This document shows positions 18,456-27,082 of a stretch of DNA of 64,000 nucleotides, in pieces (the first letter of the stretch is position 1; every line of letters begins with the position of its first letter). Under the pieces are notes generated by a model that searched no databases, was not told the origin of the DNA, and was given only the letters and a program-made list of their open reading frames with translations. The translations under genes were made by a program, and so were the position numbers. Source of the stretch: HXMU1420-13 sp965228545. GTDB taxonomy: Bacteria > Bacteroidota > Rhodothermia > Balneolales > Balneolaceae. The stretch is taken from assembly GCA_965228545.1 (NCBI GenBank), contig OZ245822.1, forward strand, positions 620,001 to 684,000. The letters are read 5' to 3'.

Positions 18456-19377
18456 ACTAACCCATTTGAACGAAGTTGAACGTTTGGAAAACACCGTTTT
18501 GACGGTAGGAACCTTTGACGGAGTTCATGAGGGGCATCGAGCACTGATGGAAACGGTGGTAGAAAAAGCAAAAAAGAGAGAAGCCCGTAGCGTAGTTGTT
18601 ACCTTCGATCCTCATCCAAGAACCATCATTCATTCAAAATCTGATGGAATCAAATTACTAACAACGCTGCGCGAGCGTGCAGAAATACTCGAAACTATTG
18701 GAATAGATGTGTTGGTAGTTATTCCTTTTACTCGTGATTTTTCACTGCTAAGTAGCGAAGAGTTTGTGAAAGATGTGATACATCAAAAAATTGGCATCTC
18801 TGAATTTATTATCGGTTATGATCACCATTTTGGGAAAGATCGTTCAGGAACTATAGAAACATTAGAGCGACTTGGTCCTGAATTAAACTTTGATGTGCAA
18901 GTGGTTTCAAAAAAAGAAATGGGGGATACGACCATCAGTAGTACCGTAATCAGAAATGAGATTATTGATCATGGCAACATGAATAAAGCATCTGATTTGC
19001 TTGGTCGACCCTACATGTTGAATGCTCTTGTAATTCATGGGGATGAACGAGGTCGTAAAATAGGTTTCCCAACGGCCAATCTACAACCGGAACATCCTGA
19101 TAAAGCCATCCCCAAAAATGGAATTTACGCGGTTAAAATAAGAGTTGATGATAGATGGTATTCGGGGATGATGAATATCGGCGTTCGACCTACTTTTGAT
19201 GGGGTAACAAAATCACTCGAAGTGAATATTTTCAATTTCGATGAAATGATTTATGGCAAAACTGTACAGATCCGTTTTTTTGATCGCATAAGAGATGAAC
19301 GGAAATTCCAATCAGCTGAGGAACTTAAAGTGCAGCTACAACTCGATAAAAGCATAGTGCTGGATAGGTTATTTTAA
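18448..19377 (+). CDS. ribF: Bifunctional riboflavin kinase/FAD synthetase
   Basis: A 309-residue two-domain enzyme that makes FMN from riboflavin and FAD from FMN. The N-terminal nucleotidyltransferase domain has VGTFDGVHEGHRAL (HxGH-type) and FIIGYDHHFGKDR, then DTTISSTVIRNEI. The C-terminal kinase domain starts around residue 183 with YMLNALVIHGDERGRKIGFPTANL and has GMMNIGVRPTF and LEVNIFNFDEMIYGK. It is the last gene of the operon; rimP to ribF runs without a visible internal terminator. Confidence 0.96.
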   Translation: MAKLTHLNEVERLENTVLTVGTFDGVHEGHRALMETVVEKAKKREARSVVVTFDPHPRTIIHSKSDGIKLLTTLRERAEILETIGIDVLVVIPFTRDFSLLSSEEFVKDVIHQKIGISEFIIGYDHHFGKDRSGTIETLERLGPELNFDVQVVSKKEMGDTTISSTVIRNEIIDHGNMNKASDLLGRPYMLNALVIHGDERGRKIGFPTANLQPEHPDKAIPKNGIYAVKIRVDDRWYSGMMNIGVRPTFDGVTKSLEVNIFNFDEMIYGKTVQIRFFDRIRDERKFQSAEELKVQLQLDKSIVLDRLF

Positions 19378-19425
19378 CCTGTCTTTTATTAAATCTTGTA
19401 CCAGAAATAGATTTATTAGCCTAAT

Positions 19426-19444
19426 AAGAATATTCAATATTCTT
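19426..19444. promoter_or_regulatory. Perfect 9-1-9 palindrome upstream of katG, possible PerR/Fur-type operator
   Basis: AAGAATATTCAATATTCTT is a perfect inverted repeat around a central C, 55 bases before the katG start. AT-rich palindromes of about 7-1-7 are typical binding sites of Fur-family repressors, and PerR controls katG in many bacteria. The following T-run (19443-19448) means it could instead be a weak terminator for ribF. Confidence 0.4.
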
Positions 19445-19498
19445 TTTTATGCCAGATGTAATAGTTTCGCCAATAAACGCTAATCTAAATCTTATCTA

Positions 19499-21742
19499 AT
19501 GGCTTACGAGGCAAACAACAATAAGGCAGAACACAGTGCAAGTGGAGATATCAGTAAATGTCCGTTTCATAATGGAGCAATGAGAAATGCAGCAGGTGAG
19601 GGCACCAGAAACAGAGATTGGTGGCCCAATAAATTAAACCTGAATATTCTACGCCAGCACTCATCAAAAACAAACCCGATGGGTGAAGATTTTGACTACA
19701 AAGAAGCATTCTTATCTCTTGATCTTGCCGAAGTAAAGAAAGATTTAACCGAGTTAATGACCGATTCTCAAGATTGGTGGCCCGCAGATTATGGGCACTA
19801 TGGTCCATTAATGATTCGCATGGCATGGCATAGTGCAGGTACTTACCGAGTAACCGATGGCCGCGGTGGAGGAGGCGCTGGTACACAGCGTTTTGCTCCA
19901 TTAAATAGCTGGCCGGATAATGTAAACCTCGATAAGGCACGTTTATTACTATGGCCGATTAAACAAAAATATGGCCGTAAACTATCTTGGGCAGATTTGA
20001 TGATTCTGGCAGGAAATGTTGCATTAGAGTCGATGGGATTTGAAACTTACGGATTTGCCGGCGGCCGGGAAGATGTTTGGGAACCCGAAGAAGATATTTA
20101 CTGGGGATCGGAAGGTGAGTGGCTTGGCTCAAAAAGACATACCGAAGACGGAGAGCTTGAAAAACCACTCGGTGCAGATCATATGGGTCTAATTTATGTA
20201 AACCCAGAAGGACCAAATGGAGAGCCTAATCCGGCTAAATCAGCACATTTTATTCGTCAGACTTTTGCCCGAATGGCAATGAATGATGAAGAAACTGTTG
20301 CATTAATTGCCGGTGGACACACTTTTGGGAAAACACACGGTGCTGCGCCAGAATCGCATTTAGGAGCAGATCCTGAAGCCGCAGACATCACCCAAATGGG
20401 AATGGGATGGGCAAGCACGCATGGTACCGGAAAAGGTGCAGACACAATTACAAGTGGTTTGGAAGGTGCATGGACTCAAAAACCAACCGAGTGGAGCAAC
20501 CTATATTTCGAAAATTTATTTAAGTACGAATGGGAAAAGTATAAATCACCTGCAGGTGCATGGCAATGGAGGCCGGTAGATGGTGGTGGCGAAGGAACCA
20601 TCCCTGATGCTCATGATCCAGAAAAAAAACATGCTCCATTCATGTTAACCACAGATTTAGCACTTAGAGTAGATCCAGATTACGAGAAAATTTCACGTCG
20701 TTTTTATGAAAATCCCGACGAATTTGCGGATGCATTCGCAAAAGCTTGGTTTAAATTAACTCATCGAGATATGGGACCTAAAACATTGTATTTAGGATCC
20801 GAAGTACCTGAAGAAGATTTACTCTGGCAAGATCCTCTTCCGGAAGTTGATTTTGAAGTTGTAAATGATGAAGAAATCAACACTCTAAAAGGACAAATTT
20901 TAGATTCCGGTCTTTCCATTTCTGAATTAGTTTCTGCGGCTTGGGCTTCTGCTTCAACATTCAGAGGTTCTGATAAACGTGGTGGCGCAAATGGCGCAAG
21001 AGTTCGTCTAGCGCCACAAAAGGATTGGGAAGTAAATAATCCGGAGCAACTAGCTAAAGTTTTAAACACCCTGGAAGTCATTCAGCAAGGCTTTAATGAT
21101 GCGCAAAATGGAAACAAGAAAGTTTCTTTAGCTGATCTGATTGTATTAGGTGGATGTGCTGCGGTTGAAAAAGCAGCAGAAAAAGCAGGAATTCAAGTTA
21201 TTGTACCTTTTACTCCGGGTAGGGTTGACGCTACCGATGAGCAAACTGAGGTTGAATCATTTGAATGGTTAGAACCTGAAGCTGATGGTTTCCGCAACTA
21301 CTTTAATGCAAAACATAAAACTACAGCCGAGGAAATGTTGGTGGATAAATCTCAATTACTAACACTTAACGCTCCTGAAATGACAGTTTTAGTAGGAGGA
21401 ATGAGAGTATTGGGAACTAATTACAATAATTCAAAGCATGGCGTATTTACCGAAAACCCAGGGATGCTATCTAATGACTTCTTCAAAAATTTATTAGATA
21501 TGGGAACAACTTGGACGGCAACAACCGATAAACAGGATGTGTTTGTTGGTAGTGATCGAAAAACCGGTGATATCAAATGGTCGGCGACGCGTGCAGACTT
21601 AATCTTTGGTTCAAATTCAGAACTTCGAGCACTTGCCGAAGTATATGGATGCGATGATGCCAACGAAAAATTTGTTCATGATTTTGTATCGGCATGGGTC
21701 AAAGTGATGAATCTCGATCGATTTGATCTCAAAAATAAATAA
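19499..21742 (+). CDS. katG: Catalase-peroxidase
   Basis: A 747-residue haem enzyme that decomposes hydrogen peroxide by catalase and peroxidase activities. The distal haem triad is present in MIRMAWHSAGTYR (R107, W110, H111). The tyrosine of LIYVNPEGPNGEP and the methionine of RMAMNDEETVALIAGGHTFG fit the Trp-Tyr-Met adduct of this class, and GGHTFGKTHGA carries the proximal histidine. The C-terminal half is the usual degenerate peroxidase copy (AWASASTFRGSDKRGGANG). Full length. It is monocistronic: a 19-bp palindrome lies upstream and a strong terminator downstream. Confidence 0.97.
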   Translation: MAYEANNNKAEHSASGDISKCPFHNGAMRNAAGEGTRNRDWWPNKLNLNILRQHSSKTNPMGEDFDYKEAFLSLDLAEVKKDLTELMTDSQDWWPADYGHYGPLMIRMAWHSAGTYRVTDGRGGGGAGTQRFAPLNSWPDNVNLDKARLLLWPIKQKYGRKLSWADLMILAGNVALESMGFETYGFAGGREDVWEPEEDIYWGSEGEWLGSKRHTEDGELEKPLGADHMGLIYVNPEGPNGEPNPAKSAHFIRQTFARMAMNDEETVALIAGGHTFGKTHGAAPESHLGADPEAADITQMGMGWASTHGTGKGADTITSGLEGAWTQKPTEWSNLYFENLFKYEWEKYKSPAGAWQWRPVDGGGEGTIPDAHDPEKKHAPFMLTTDLALRVDPDYEKISRRFYENPDEFADAFAKAWFKLTHRDMGPKTLYLGSEVPEEDLLWQDPLPEVDFEVVNDEEINTLKGQILDSGLSISELVSAAWASASTFRGSDKRGGANGARVRLAPQKDWEVNNPEQLAKVLNTLEVIQQGFNDAQNGNKKVSLADLIVLGGCAAVEKAAEKAGIQVIVPFTPGRVDATDEQTEVESFEWLEPEADGFRNYFNAKHKTTAEEMLVDKSQLLTLNAPEMTVLVGGMRVLGTNYNNSKHGVFTENPGMLSNDFFKNLLDMGTTWTATTDKQDVFVGSDRKTGDIKWSATRADLIFGSNSELRALAEVYGCDDANEKFVHDFVSAWVKVMNLDRFDLKNK

Positions 21743-21751
21743 TTGAATAGG

Positions 21752-21776
21752 GGGCGGCTTTCGAGCTGCCCTTTTT
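21752..21776 (+). terminator. Intrinsic terminator after katG
   Basis: GGGCGGCT pairs with AGCTGCCC (one G-T pair) around a TTCG tetraloop and is followed by five T residues. Confidence 0.92.
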
Positions 21777-21891
21777 GGTTCTAAGCATAAAACATGCCTT
21801 AGTTTTTTCTAATACTTTCGTTATCTGCTTAATAAATCAGACCATAATCCGATAATGAGGTAAAATGAATAAATCTATTGCGAATTGATTG

Positions 21892-21919
21892 TTGCTTAGA
21901 GTCAAATACCTTATCTTTG
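21892..21919 (+). promoter_or_regulatory. Predicted rpsO promoter
   Basis: TATCTTTG at 21912-21919 fits the Bacteroidota -7 consensus TAnnTTTG; TTG at 21892-21894 lies 17 bases upstream as a possible -33 element. Transcription would start about 35 bases before the rpsO ATG. Confidence 0.5.
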
Positions 21920-21961
21920 GTTTCTATAAATCGATTTAAATAGTTATAACTGAACATTGCA

Positions 21962-22231
21962 ATGAGCATTACTGCAGAAGAAAAAAAGGATATCTTTAAA
22001 AAGTTTGGCGGAGAAGAAGTAAATACCGGCACTACCGAAGGCCAGATCGCATTATTTACTCACAGAATTAATCATCTGACAGAGCATTTAAAAACCAATC
22101 AAAAAGACCATGCATCGCGTCGTGGTTTGTTAAAATTGGTAGGTAAGCGTCGCCGTTTACTCAATTACCTCATGAAGAAAGATATTCAGAAATACAGAGA
22201 GCTTATCAAAGAGCTCGGTATTAGAAAATAA
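21962..22231 (+). CDS. rpsO: Small ribosomal subunit protein uS15
   Basis: An 89-residue S15, a primary 16S rRNA-binding protein of the 30S platform. It is full length and contains the family motifs TEGQIALFTHRINHLTEHLK, KDHASRRGLLKLVGKRRRLL and NYLMKKDIQKYRELIKELGIRK. It is followed by a terminator and then pnp, the same gene order as in many bacteria, although here the two genes seem to be separate transcripts. Confidence 0.97.
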   Translation: MSITAEEKKDIFKKFGGEEVNTGTTEGQIALFTHRINHLTEHLKTNQKDHASRRGLLKLVGKRRRLLNYLMKKDIQKYRELIKELGIRK

Positions 22232-22239
22232 TACATTAA

Positions 22240-22265
22240 GGCTCCGGTCATTCGGAGCCTTTTTC
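22240..22265 (+). terminator. Intrinsic terminator after rpsO
   Basis: GGCTCCG pairs perfectly with CGGAGCC around a six-base loop, followed by a run of T residues (22260-22264). Confidence 0.92.
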
Positions 22266-22271
22266 AATTCC

Positions 22272-22333
22272 TTCCCGCCCGCCTTATTTATTAGCTAACT
22301 ATAAGCAGCCTATCAACAATGTTGGAGCGGGAA
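22272..22333 (+). promoter_or_regulatory. Possible long-range stem in the pnp leader
   Basis: TTCCCGC (22272-22278) can pair with GCGGGAA (22327-22333), enclosing 48 bases just before the pnp start. The pnp leader of E. coli forms a stem used for autoregulation, but the resemblance here is only general. Confidence 0.25.
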
Positions 22334-22360
22334 TAAAGCAACAATCAAAGAAAAAAAAGA

Positions 22361-24472
22361 ATGAAAGAAGATTTTAAAAGTGTAGAATTTGCACCAGGTA
22401 AGGTGCTTTCCGTAGAAACCGGAAGAATTGCAAAACAAGCCGATGGCGCTGTTGTTGTACGTATGGGAGATACCATGGTGCTTTGTACAGCTGTTAGTGC
22501 AAAAGAGCCTAAACCAGGGCAAGATTTTTTCCCGCTAACCGTAGATCATAAAGAAAGTTTTTCAGCTGCAGGACGTTTCCCGGGCGGATTTATGAAAAGA
22601 GAGGGACGATCAAACGAAAAAGAAGTGTTATCAAGTCGACTTATCGACCGTGTGCTTCGTCCATTATTTCCAAAAGGATACTATAACGATACTCAAGTTA
22701 TTTCGAGTGTTATTTCGTCAGACGATGAAAATGATGGTGATGTATTAGGTGGCGTTGGCGCTTCACTTGCCATTCATTTATCCGACATTCCTTTTGATGG
22801 TCCTATGGCAGAAGTTAGAGTTGGACGTATTAATGGTGATTTTGTAATAAACCCAACGGTTTCCGAACTCAAAGAAAGTGACATTGATATGGTTGTTGGC
22901 GGAACTGCCGATTCTATATTAATGATTGAAGGCGAGATGAAAGAGATTTCTGAAAAAGAAATGCTCGAAGCCATTAAAGCTGCTCATGAAGCAATCCAAA
23001 AATTGTGCGAATTCCAGGAAGAACTGCGACAAGAATTAGGCAAGCCAAAGCGCGTATTTGTTCCTACGCAGGTTGATAGTGATCTGGAAAACAAAGTAAA
23101 AGAACTTGCAGAGTCTCAAATTAAAGATGTTGTAAATATTGGTCTTGGAAAAGAAGAATACAACGACAAAATCCGTGAAGTAAAAGAAGCGGTAGTTGCT
23201 AAGTTTGAAGAGGACGCAGCAGAAGATGATGTAATGAAAGAAGTGAAAAAGATTCTTGGAACCATCGAAAAAGACGCGCTTCGTAACATGATTCTTGAGC
23301 AAGAGCGTCGTATCGACGGTCGTACCCCGGTTGACATTCGCGATATCTGGACACAAGTTGGATACATTGCCCGTGCACACGGCTCCTCAATCTTTACTCG
23401 AGGAGAAACTCAGGCACTTGTTTCAGCAACGCTGGGAACAAAACGTGATGAGCAATCTGTAGACACCTTGTTCGATCAGGAAGCAAAAACATTCTTCTTG
23501 CATTACAACTTCCCTCCGTATTCTGTAGGTGAAGCAGGCTTTATGCGCGGTCCCGGGCGTCGTGAAATCGGTCACGGTCATCTGGCTGAGCGCTCGCTTC
23601 GTATGATGATGCCAACCTTTGAAGAATTCGGATATGTAGTTCGAGTGATTTCAGACATTACTGAATCCAATGGATCCTCTTCTATGGCTTCTGTTTGTGG
23701 TGGATCTATGGCGTTAATGGATGCCGGTGTGCCCATCAAGAAACCGGTTGCTGGTATTGCAATGGGGATGATTGTAGGTGAAGAAAAAACCGTTGTTCTT
23801 TCTGATATCCGTGGCGAAGAAGATTTCATGGGCGACATGGACTTCAAAACTGCCGGTACTTCTGATGGAATCACCGCGTGCCAGATGGATATGAAAGTGC
23901 AGGGAATCAGTTTCGAAATAATCGAAAAGGCTTTAGATCAGGCTCATGATGGGCGAATGCATATTCTTGGTGAAATGGCGAAAACTATTTCTTCAGCCAG
24001 AGAAAACATTTCTCAGTATGCACCTCAATTCATTAAAATGGAAATTGACGGAAGCGATATTGGCGCGGTAATCGGCCCTGGTGGTAAAGTGATTCAAACG
24101 CTTCAAAAAGAAACCGGAACTGAAATCCTGATTGAAGAAGATTCGAAAGGAAAAGGTCAGGTTACTATTTCCGCAAACGACCTGAGCAAAGCAGAAGAAG
24201 CCAAGAAACGCATTAAAATGATTGTTGGTCACCTCGAAGAAGGTGCTACTTACAAAGGAATTGTGAAATCGATCAAAGACTTCGGAGCATTTATTGAGAT
24301 TGCACCGGGTAAGGATGGTCTGCTTCATATTTCCGAAATCGATCATACTCGTGTAGAAAAAGTAACTGATTACCTACAATTAGGTGATGAGCTTGATGTG
24401 AAACTGTTGAAAGTTGAACATGGTGGAAAACTTCGCCTTTCTCGCAAAGCGTTGATCGAACGAGAAGATTAA
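22361..24472 (+). CDS. pnp: Polyribonucleotide nucleotidyltransferase (PNPase)
   Basis: A 703-residue 3'-5' phosphorolytic exoribonuclease. Two RNase PH-like domains flank an alpha-helical linker. The first starts MKEDFKSVEFAPGKVLSVET; the second has RRIDGRTPVDIRDIWTQ, the SGSS-equivalent NGSSSMASVCGGSMALMDAG, and DIRGEEDFMGDMDFKTAGT with catalytic acidic residues. A KH domain (IGPGGKVIQTLQKETGTEI) and an S1 domain (YKGIVKSIKDFGAFIEI) close the protein. Full length, and followed by a strong terminator. Confidence 0.97.
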   Translation: MKEDFKSVEFAPGKVLSVETGRIAKQADGAVVVRMGDTMVLCTAVSAKEPKPGQDFFPLTVDHKESFSAAGRFPGGFMKREGRSNEKEVLSSRLIDRVLRPLFPKGYYNDTQVISSVISSDDENDGDVLGGVGASLAIHLSDIPFDGPMAEVRVGRINGDFVINPTVSELKESDIDMVVGGTADSILMIEGEMKEISEKEMLEAIKAAHEAIQKLCEFQEELRQELGKPKRVFVPTQVDSDLENKVKELAESQIKDVVNIGLGKEEYNDKIREVKEAVVAKFEEDAAEDDVMKEVKKILGTIEKDALRNMILEQERRIDGRTPVDIRDIWTQVGYIARAHGSSIFTRGETQALVSATLGTKRDEQSVDTLFDQEAKTFFLHYNFPPYSVGEAGFMRGPGRREIGHGHLAERSLRMMMPTFEEFGYVVRVISDITESNGSSSMASVCGGSMALMDAGVPIKKPVAGIAMGMIVGEEKTVVLSDIRGEEDFMGDMDFKTAGTSDGITACQMDMKVQGISFEIIEKALDQAHDGRMHILGEMAKTISSARENISQYAPQFIKMEIDGSDIGAVIGPGGKVIQTLQKETGTEILIEEDSKGKGQVTISANDLSKAEEAKKRIKMIVGHLEEGATYKGIVKSIKDFGAFIEIAPGKDGLLHISEIDHTRVEKVTDYLQLGDELDVKLLKVEHGGKLRLSRKALIERED

Positions 24473-24530
24473 AACAGCTTCTTAATTCATGAAAGGTTGA
24501 AATCTTTCATTTGAAAAAGCAAACAAGATT

Positions 24531-24562
24531 AAAAGCATCCTCATATTGAGGATGCTTTTTTT
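24531..24562 (+). terminator. Intrinsic terminator after pnp
   Basis: A perfect 13-bp stem (AAAAGCATCCTCA with TGAGGATGCTTTT) around a TAT loop, ending in seven T residues. The first hairpin repeat unit begins only five bases later. Confidence 0.92.
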
Positions 24563-24566
24563 GTAA

Positions 24567-25381
24567 GTCACTCAGAGTAAGCCAGCCGCAGCTTTAGCGA
24601 AGGTGGGCGCAGCGATGAGTCTGCAAAATTGATAAATTGAGCTGGTTTGAGTTTGTGAAGATTCATCTCCGCCAATCGGCGGATCTGAATGACTTTCTAA
24701 TTGAATTTATAGTTGATACAGTCACTCCGAGAAATCTCCCAAAGGGATGCCTATGGCAGAGGAGTCTGCTAAAATCCAATTCTTGCTGGTACCCAAGATG
24801 TGCAGATCCATCGGTCGTCGCATATGCTCCTCCTCTGGATGACTTGAAATAGAAAACCAAAATGATCAGTCACTCAGAACAAGTCAGCCGTAGCTTTAGC
24901 GGAGGTGGGCGCAGCGATGAGTCTGCAAAATTGATAAATCGGTCAAGCTCTAGTTTGTGTAGATTCATCTCCGCCAATCGGCGGATCTGAATGACTTTCT
25001 AATTGAATTTATAGTTGATTCAGTCACTCCGAGGAATCGAGGAGTCTGCAAAATTGATAACTCGAGCTATTACCAGTTTGTGAAGATACATCGGGAGTAC
25101 TGTCTGAATGATTTTCTATTTAATTTATGCTTAGATCAATCACTCGTGGAATTTCTTAAAGAGATGCATTTGGACGAGGAGTTTGCCTAGCAAAAAAATC
25201 CGAGCAATACTTGTATTGTGTAGATTCTTCGGAAGTATCCTCAGAATGACATATTAATTGAGATTATGCTCAGATCAGTAACACCAAGACACCGAGGAAA
25301 ATGCATAATAATGCTTCAAGCTGTAAATGAAGTGCTAGCCAAAAAGGTGTTGTGCATATTCTACACTTAGTTCAGAATGAT
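24567..25381. repeat. Hairpin repeat array, left half (units 1-6)
   Basis: Six non-coding units with ends GTCACTC(A/C)GAG and CTC(A/T)GAATGAC, which form imperfect terminal inverted repeats. Units: 1, 24567-24693; 2, 24721-24843; 3, 24869-24995; 4, 25023-25112; 5, 25139-25250 (degenerate left end); 6, 25278-25381 (very degenerate). Inside each long unit CGATGAGTCT pairs with AGATTCATCG-like sequence, so a unit can fold into one long interrupted hairpin. The spacers are themselves related between units (for example the 27 bases after unit 1 reappear after units 3 and 12). Units become more decayed toward the GIY-YIG gene. ORFs overlapping the units have no recognisable product. Confidence 0.9.
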
Positions 25382-25415
25382 TTTGCAATTAGTTTTTCTT
25401 TTGTTATTGTAAAAC

Positions 25416-25766
25416 ATGGATTTCGCTGTATACATAACCACCAATCCCAATCGCAGTGTACTTTATACCGGCACATCCAATAATCTTCCTCGAAGAGTAG
25501 TAGAGCATTATCTAGAACGTGGAAAATCAGATAGTTTTGCCGGAAAACACTACTGTTATAATCTAGTGTTTTATGATGTATTCCCAACAATGATTGAGGC
25601 CATTGCAGCTGAAAAACGGATTAAAGGAAAATCCCGAAAATGGAAAGAGGAATTAATTAACTCATTCAATCCTAAGTGGAGATTTTTGAATAAAGAAAAA
25701 GTAGGAGAATGGCCACCGAATAAGGTTTTGGAAGATCCATATTTTCAGAAATATCTAAAAAAGTAA
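25416..25766 (+). CDS. Single-domain GIY-YIG nuclease (UPF0213/YhbQ-like)
   Basis: A 116-residue protein made almost only of a GIY-YIG domain. The first motif is AVYITTN and the second is LYTGTSNNLPRRVVEH, with the conserved arginine after YTG. The catalytic glutamate is in AIAAEKRIKGKSRKWKEELI, and the usual end FNPKWRFLN is present. All catalytic positions look intact although the GIY and YIG triplets are VYI and YTG. Stand-alone proteins of this size are common in Bacteroidota and uncharacterised; relatives in repair and homing cut DNA. It is embedded between decayed hairpin repeat units (34 bases after unit 6, seven bases before unit 7), an arrangement that suggests a link with the repeats but does not prove one. 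Confidence 0.88.
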   Translation: MDFAVYITTNPNRSVLYTGTSNNLPRRVVEHYLERGKSDSFAGKHYCYNLVFYDVFPTMIEAIAAEKRIKGKSRKWKEELINSFNPKWRFLNKEKVGEWPPNKVLEDPYFQKYLKK

Positions 25767-25773
25767 TAACCCA

Positions 25774-26930
25774 GTCACTCCGAGAAATCGAGGAGTCTAC
25801 AAAATTGATTAAGCGGGCTGGTTTCAATTTGTGAAGATTCTTCGGAAGTATCCTCAGAATGACTCGTTGTTCTGATTGGGAGAGTATATTCTAGTCACTC
25901 AGAGCAAGTCGACCGCAGCTTTAGCGGAGGTGGGCGCAGCGATGAGTCTGCAAAATTGATAGATTGAGCTGGTTTGAGTTTGTGAAGATTCATCGGGAGT
26001 ACCCTCTGAATGACTCGTTGTTCTGATTGGGTGAGTAGATTCTAGTCACTCAGAGCAAGTCTGCCGCAGCTTTAGCGGAGGAGGTGTAGCGAAGAGTCTG
26101 CAAAATTGATAAATCGAGTAGGTTTCAATTTGTGTAGTTTCTTCGGCTCTACCCTCAGAATGACTCGTTGTTCTGATTGGGAGAGTATATTCTAGTCACT
26201 CAGAGCAAGTCGACCGCAGCTTTAGCGAAGGTGGGCGCAGCGAAGAGTCTGCAAAATTGATAGATTGAGCTGGTTTGAGTTTGTGAAGATTCATCGGAAG
26301 TATCCTCAGAATGACTCGTTGTTCTGATTGGGAGAGTATATTCTAGTCACTCAGAGCAAGTCGACCGCAGCTTTAGCGAAGGTGGGCGCAGCGAAGAGTC
26401 TGCAAAATTGATAACTCGAGCTGGTTTGAGTTTGTGTAGATTCATCGGGAGTACCCTCTGAATGACTCGTTGTTTTGATTGGGAGAGTAGATTCTAGTCA
26501 CTGAGAGCAAGCCAACCGAAGCTTTAGCGAAGGTGGTGTAGCGATGAGTCTGCAAAATTGATAGATTGAGCTGGTTTGAGTTTGTGAATGACTTTCTAAT
26601 TGAATTTATAGTTGATACAGTCACTCCGAGAAATCTTCCAAAGGGATGCCTATGGCAGAGGAGTCTGCTAAAATCCATTTCTTGCTGGTACCCAAGATGT
26701 GCAGATCCATCGGTCGTCGCAATCGCTCCTCCTCTGGATGACTTGAAATAGAAAACCGAAATGATCAGTCACTCAGAGCAAGTCGACCGTAGCTTTAGCG
26801 AAGGTGGGCGCAGCGATGAGTCTGCAAAATTGATAGCTCGAGCTATTACCAGTTTGTGAAGATTCATCGGGAGTTCCCTCTGAATGACTTTTTAATTGAG
26901 TTCATGGTTAGATCAGTCACTCCTCTAGAT
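25774..26930. repeat. Hairpin repeat array, right half (units 7-14 and a truncated 15th)
   Basis: Units: 7, 25774-25863 (short 90-base form like unit 4); 8, 25894-26014; 9, 26045-26164; 10, 26195-26315; 11, 26346-26466; 12, 26497-26592 (internal deletion of its right arm); 13, 26620-26742 (nearly identical to unit 2); 14, 26768-26888; 15, only the left end at 26916-26930. Units 8-12 are a true tandem with a 150-151 base period, each ~121-base unit separated by nearly the same 30-base spacer (TCGTTGTTCTGATTGGGAGA and following). Units 12-14 repeat the order of units 1-3, so the array grew by segmental duplication. It differs from CRISPR because spacers are repeated and the repeats are far too long. 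Confidence 0.9.
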
Positions 26931-27037
26931 ATTAAGTAATTTATTTTTCTTTGTGCCTCAGTGCCTATCATCCTATGGTTCTCAATATTCTTGCTAGATT
27001 TCACATCATAGCGGATGTTTCTGGACATCTAACCTCG

Positions 27038-27045
27038 TATATTTG
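27038..27045 (+). promoter_or_regulatory. Predicted -7 promoter element of the M16 peptidase gene
   Basis: TATATTTG fits TAnnTTTG and lies 38 bases before the start codon. No exact TTG is present at the expected -33 distance. Confidence 0.35.
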
Positions 27046-27082
27046 CCCACCAAAATAGAGACGCTCACAGCAAACATATTTG

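Noticed and set aside
24637..24860. Small ORFs inside the repeat units (also 26442-26751, both strands)
   Set aside because: They lie within the hairpin units and spacers, recur with the repeats, and encode no known domain.
24567..26930. CRISPR array
   Set aside because: Units are 90-127 bases with imperfect inverted ends, spacers are repeated rather than unique, and no cas gene is present.
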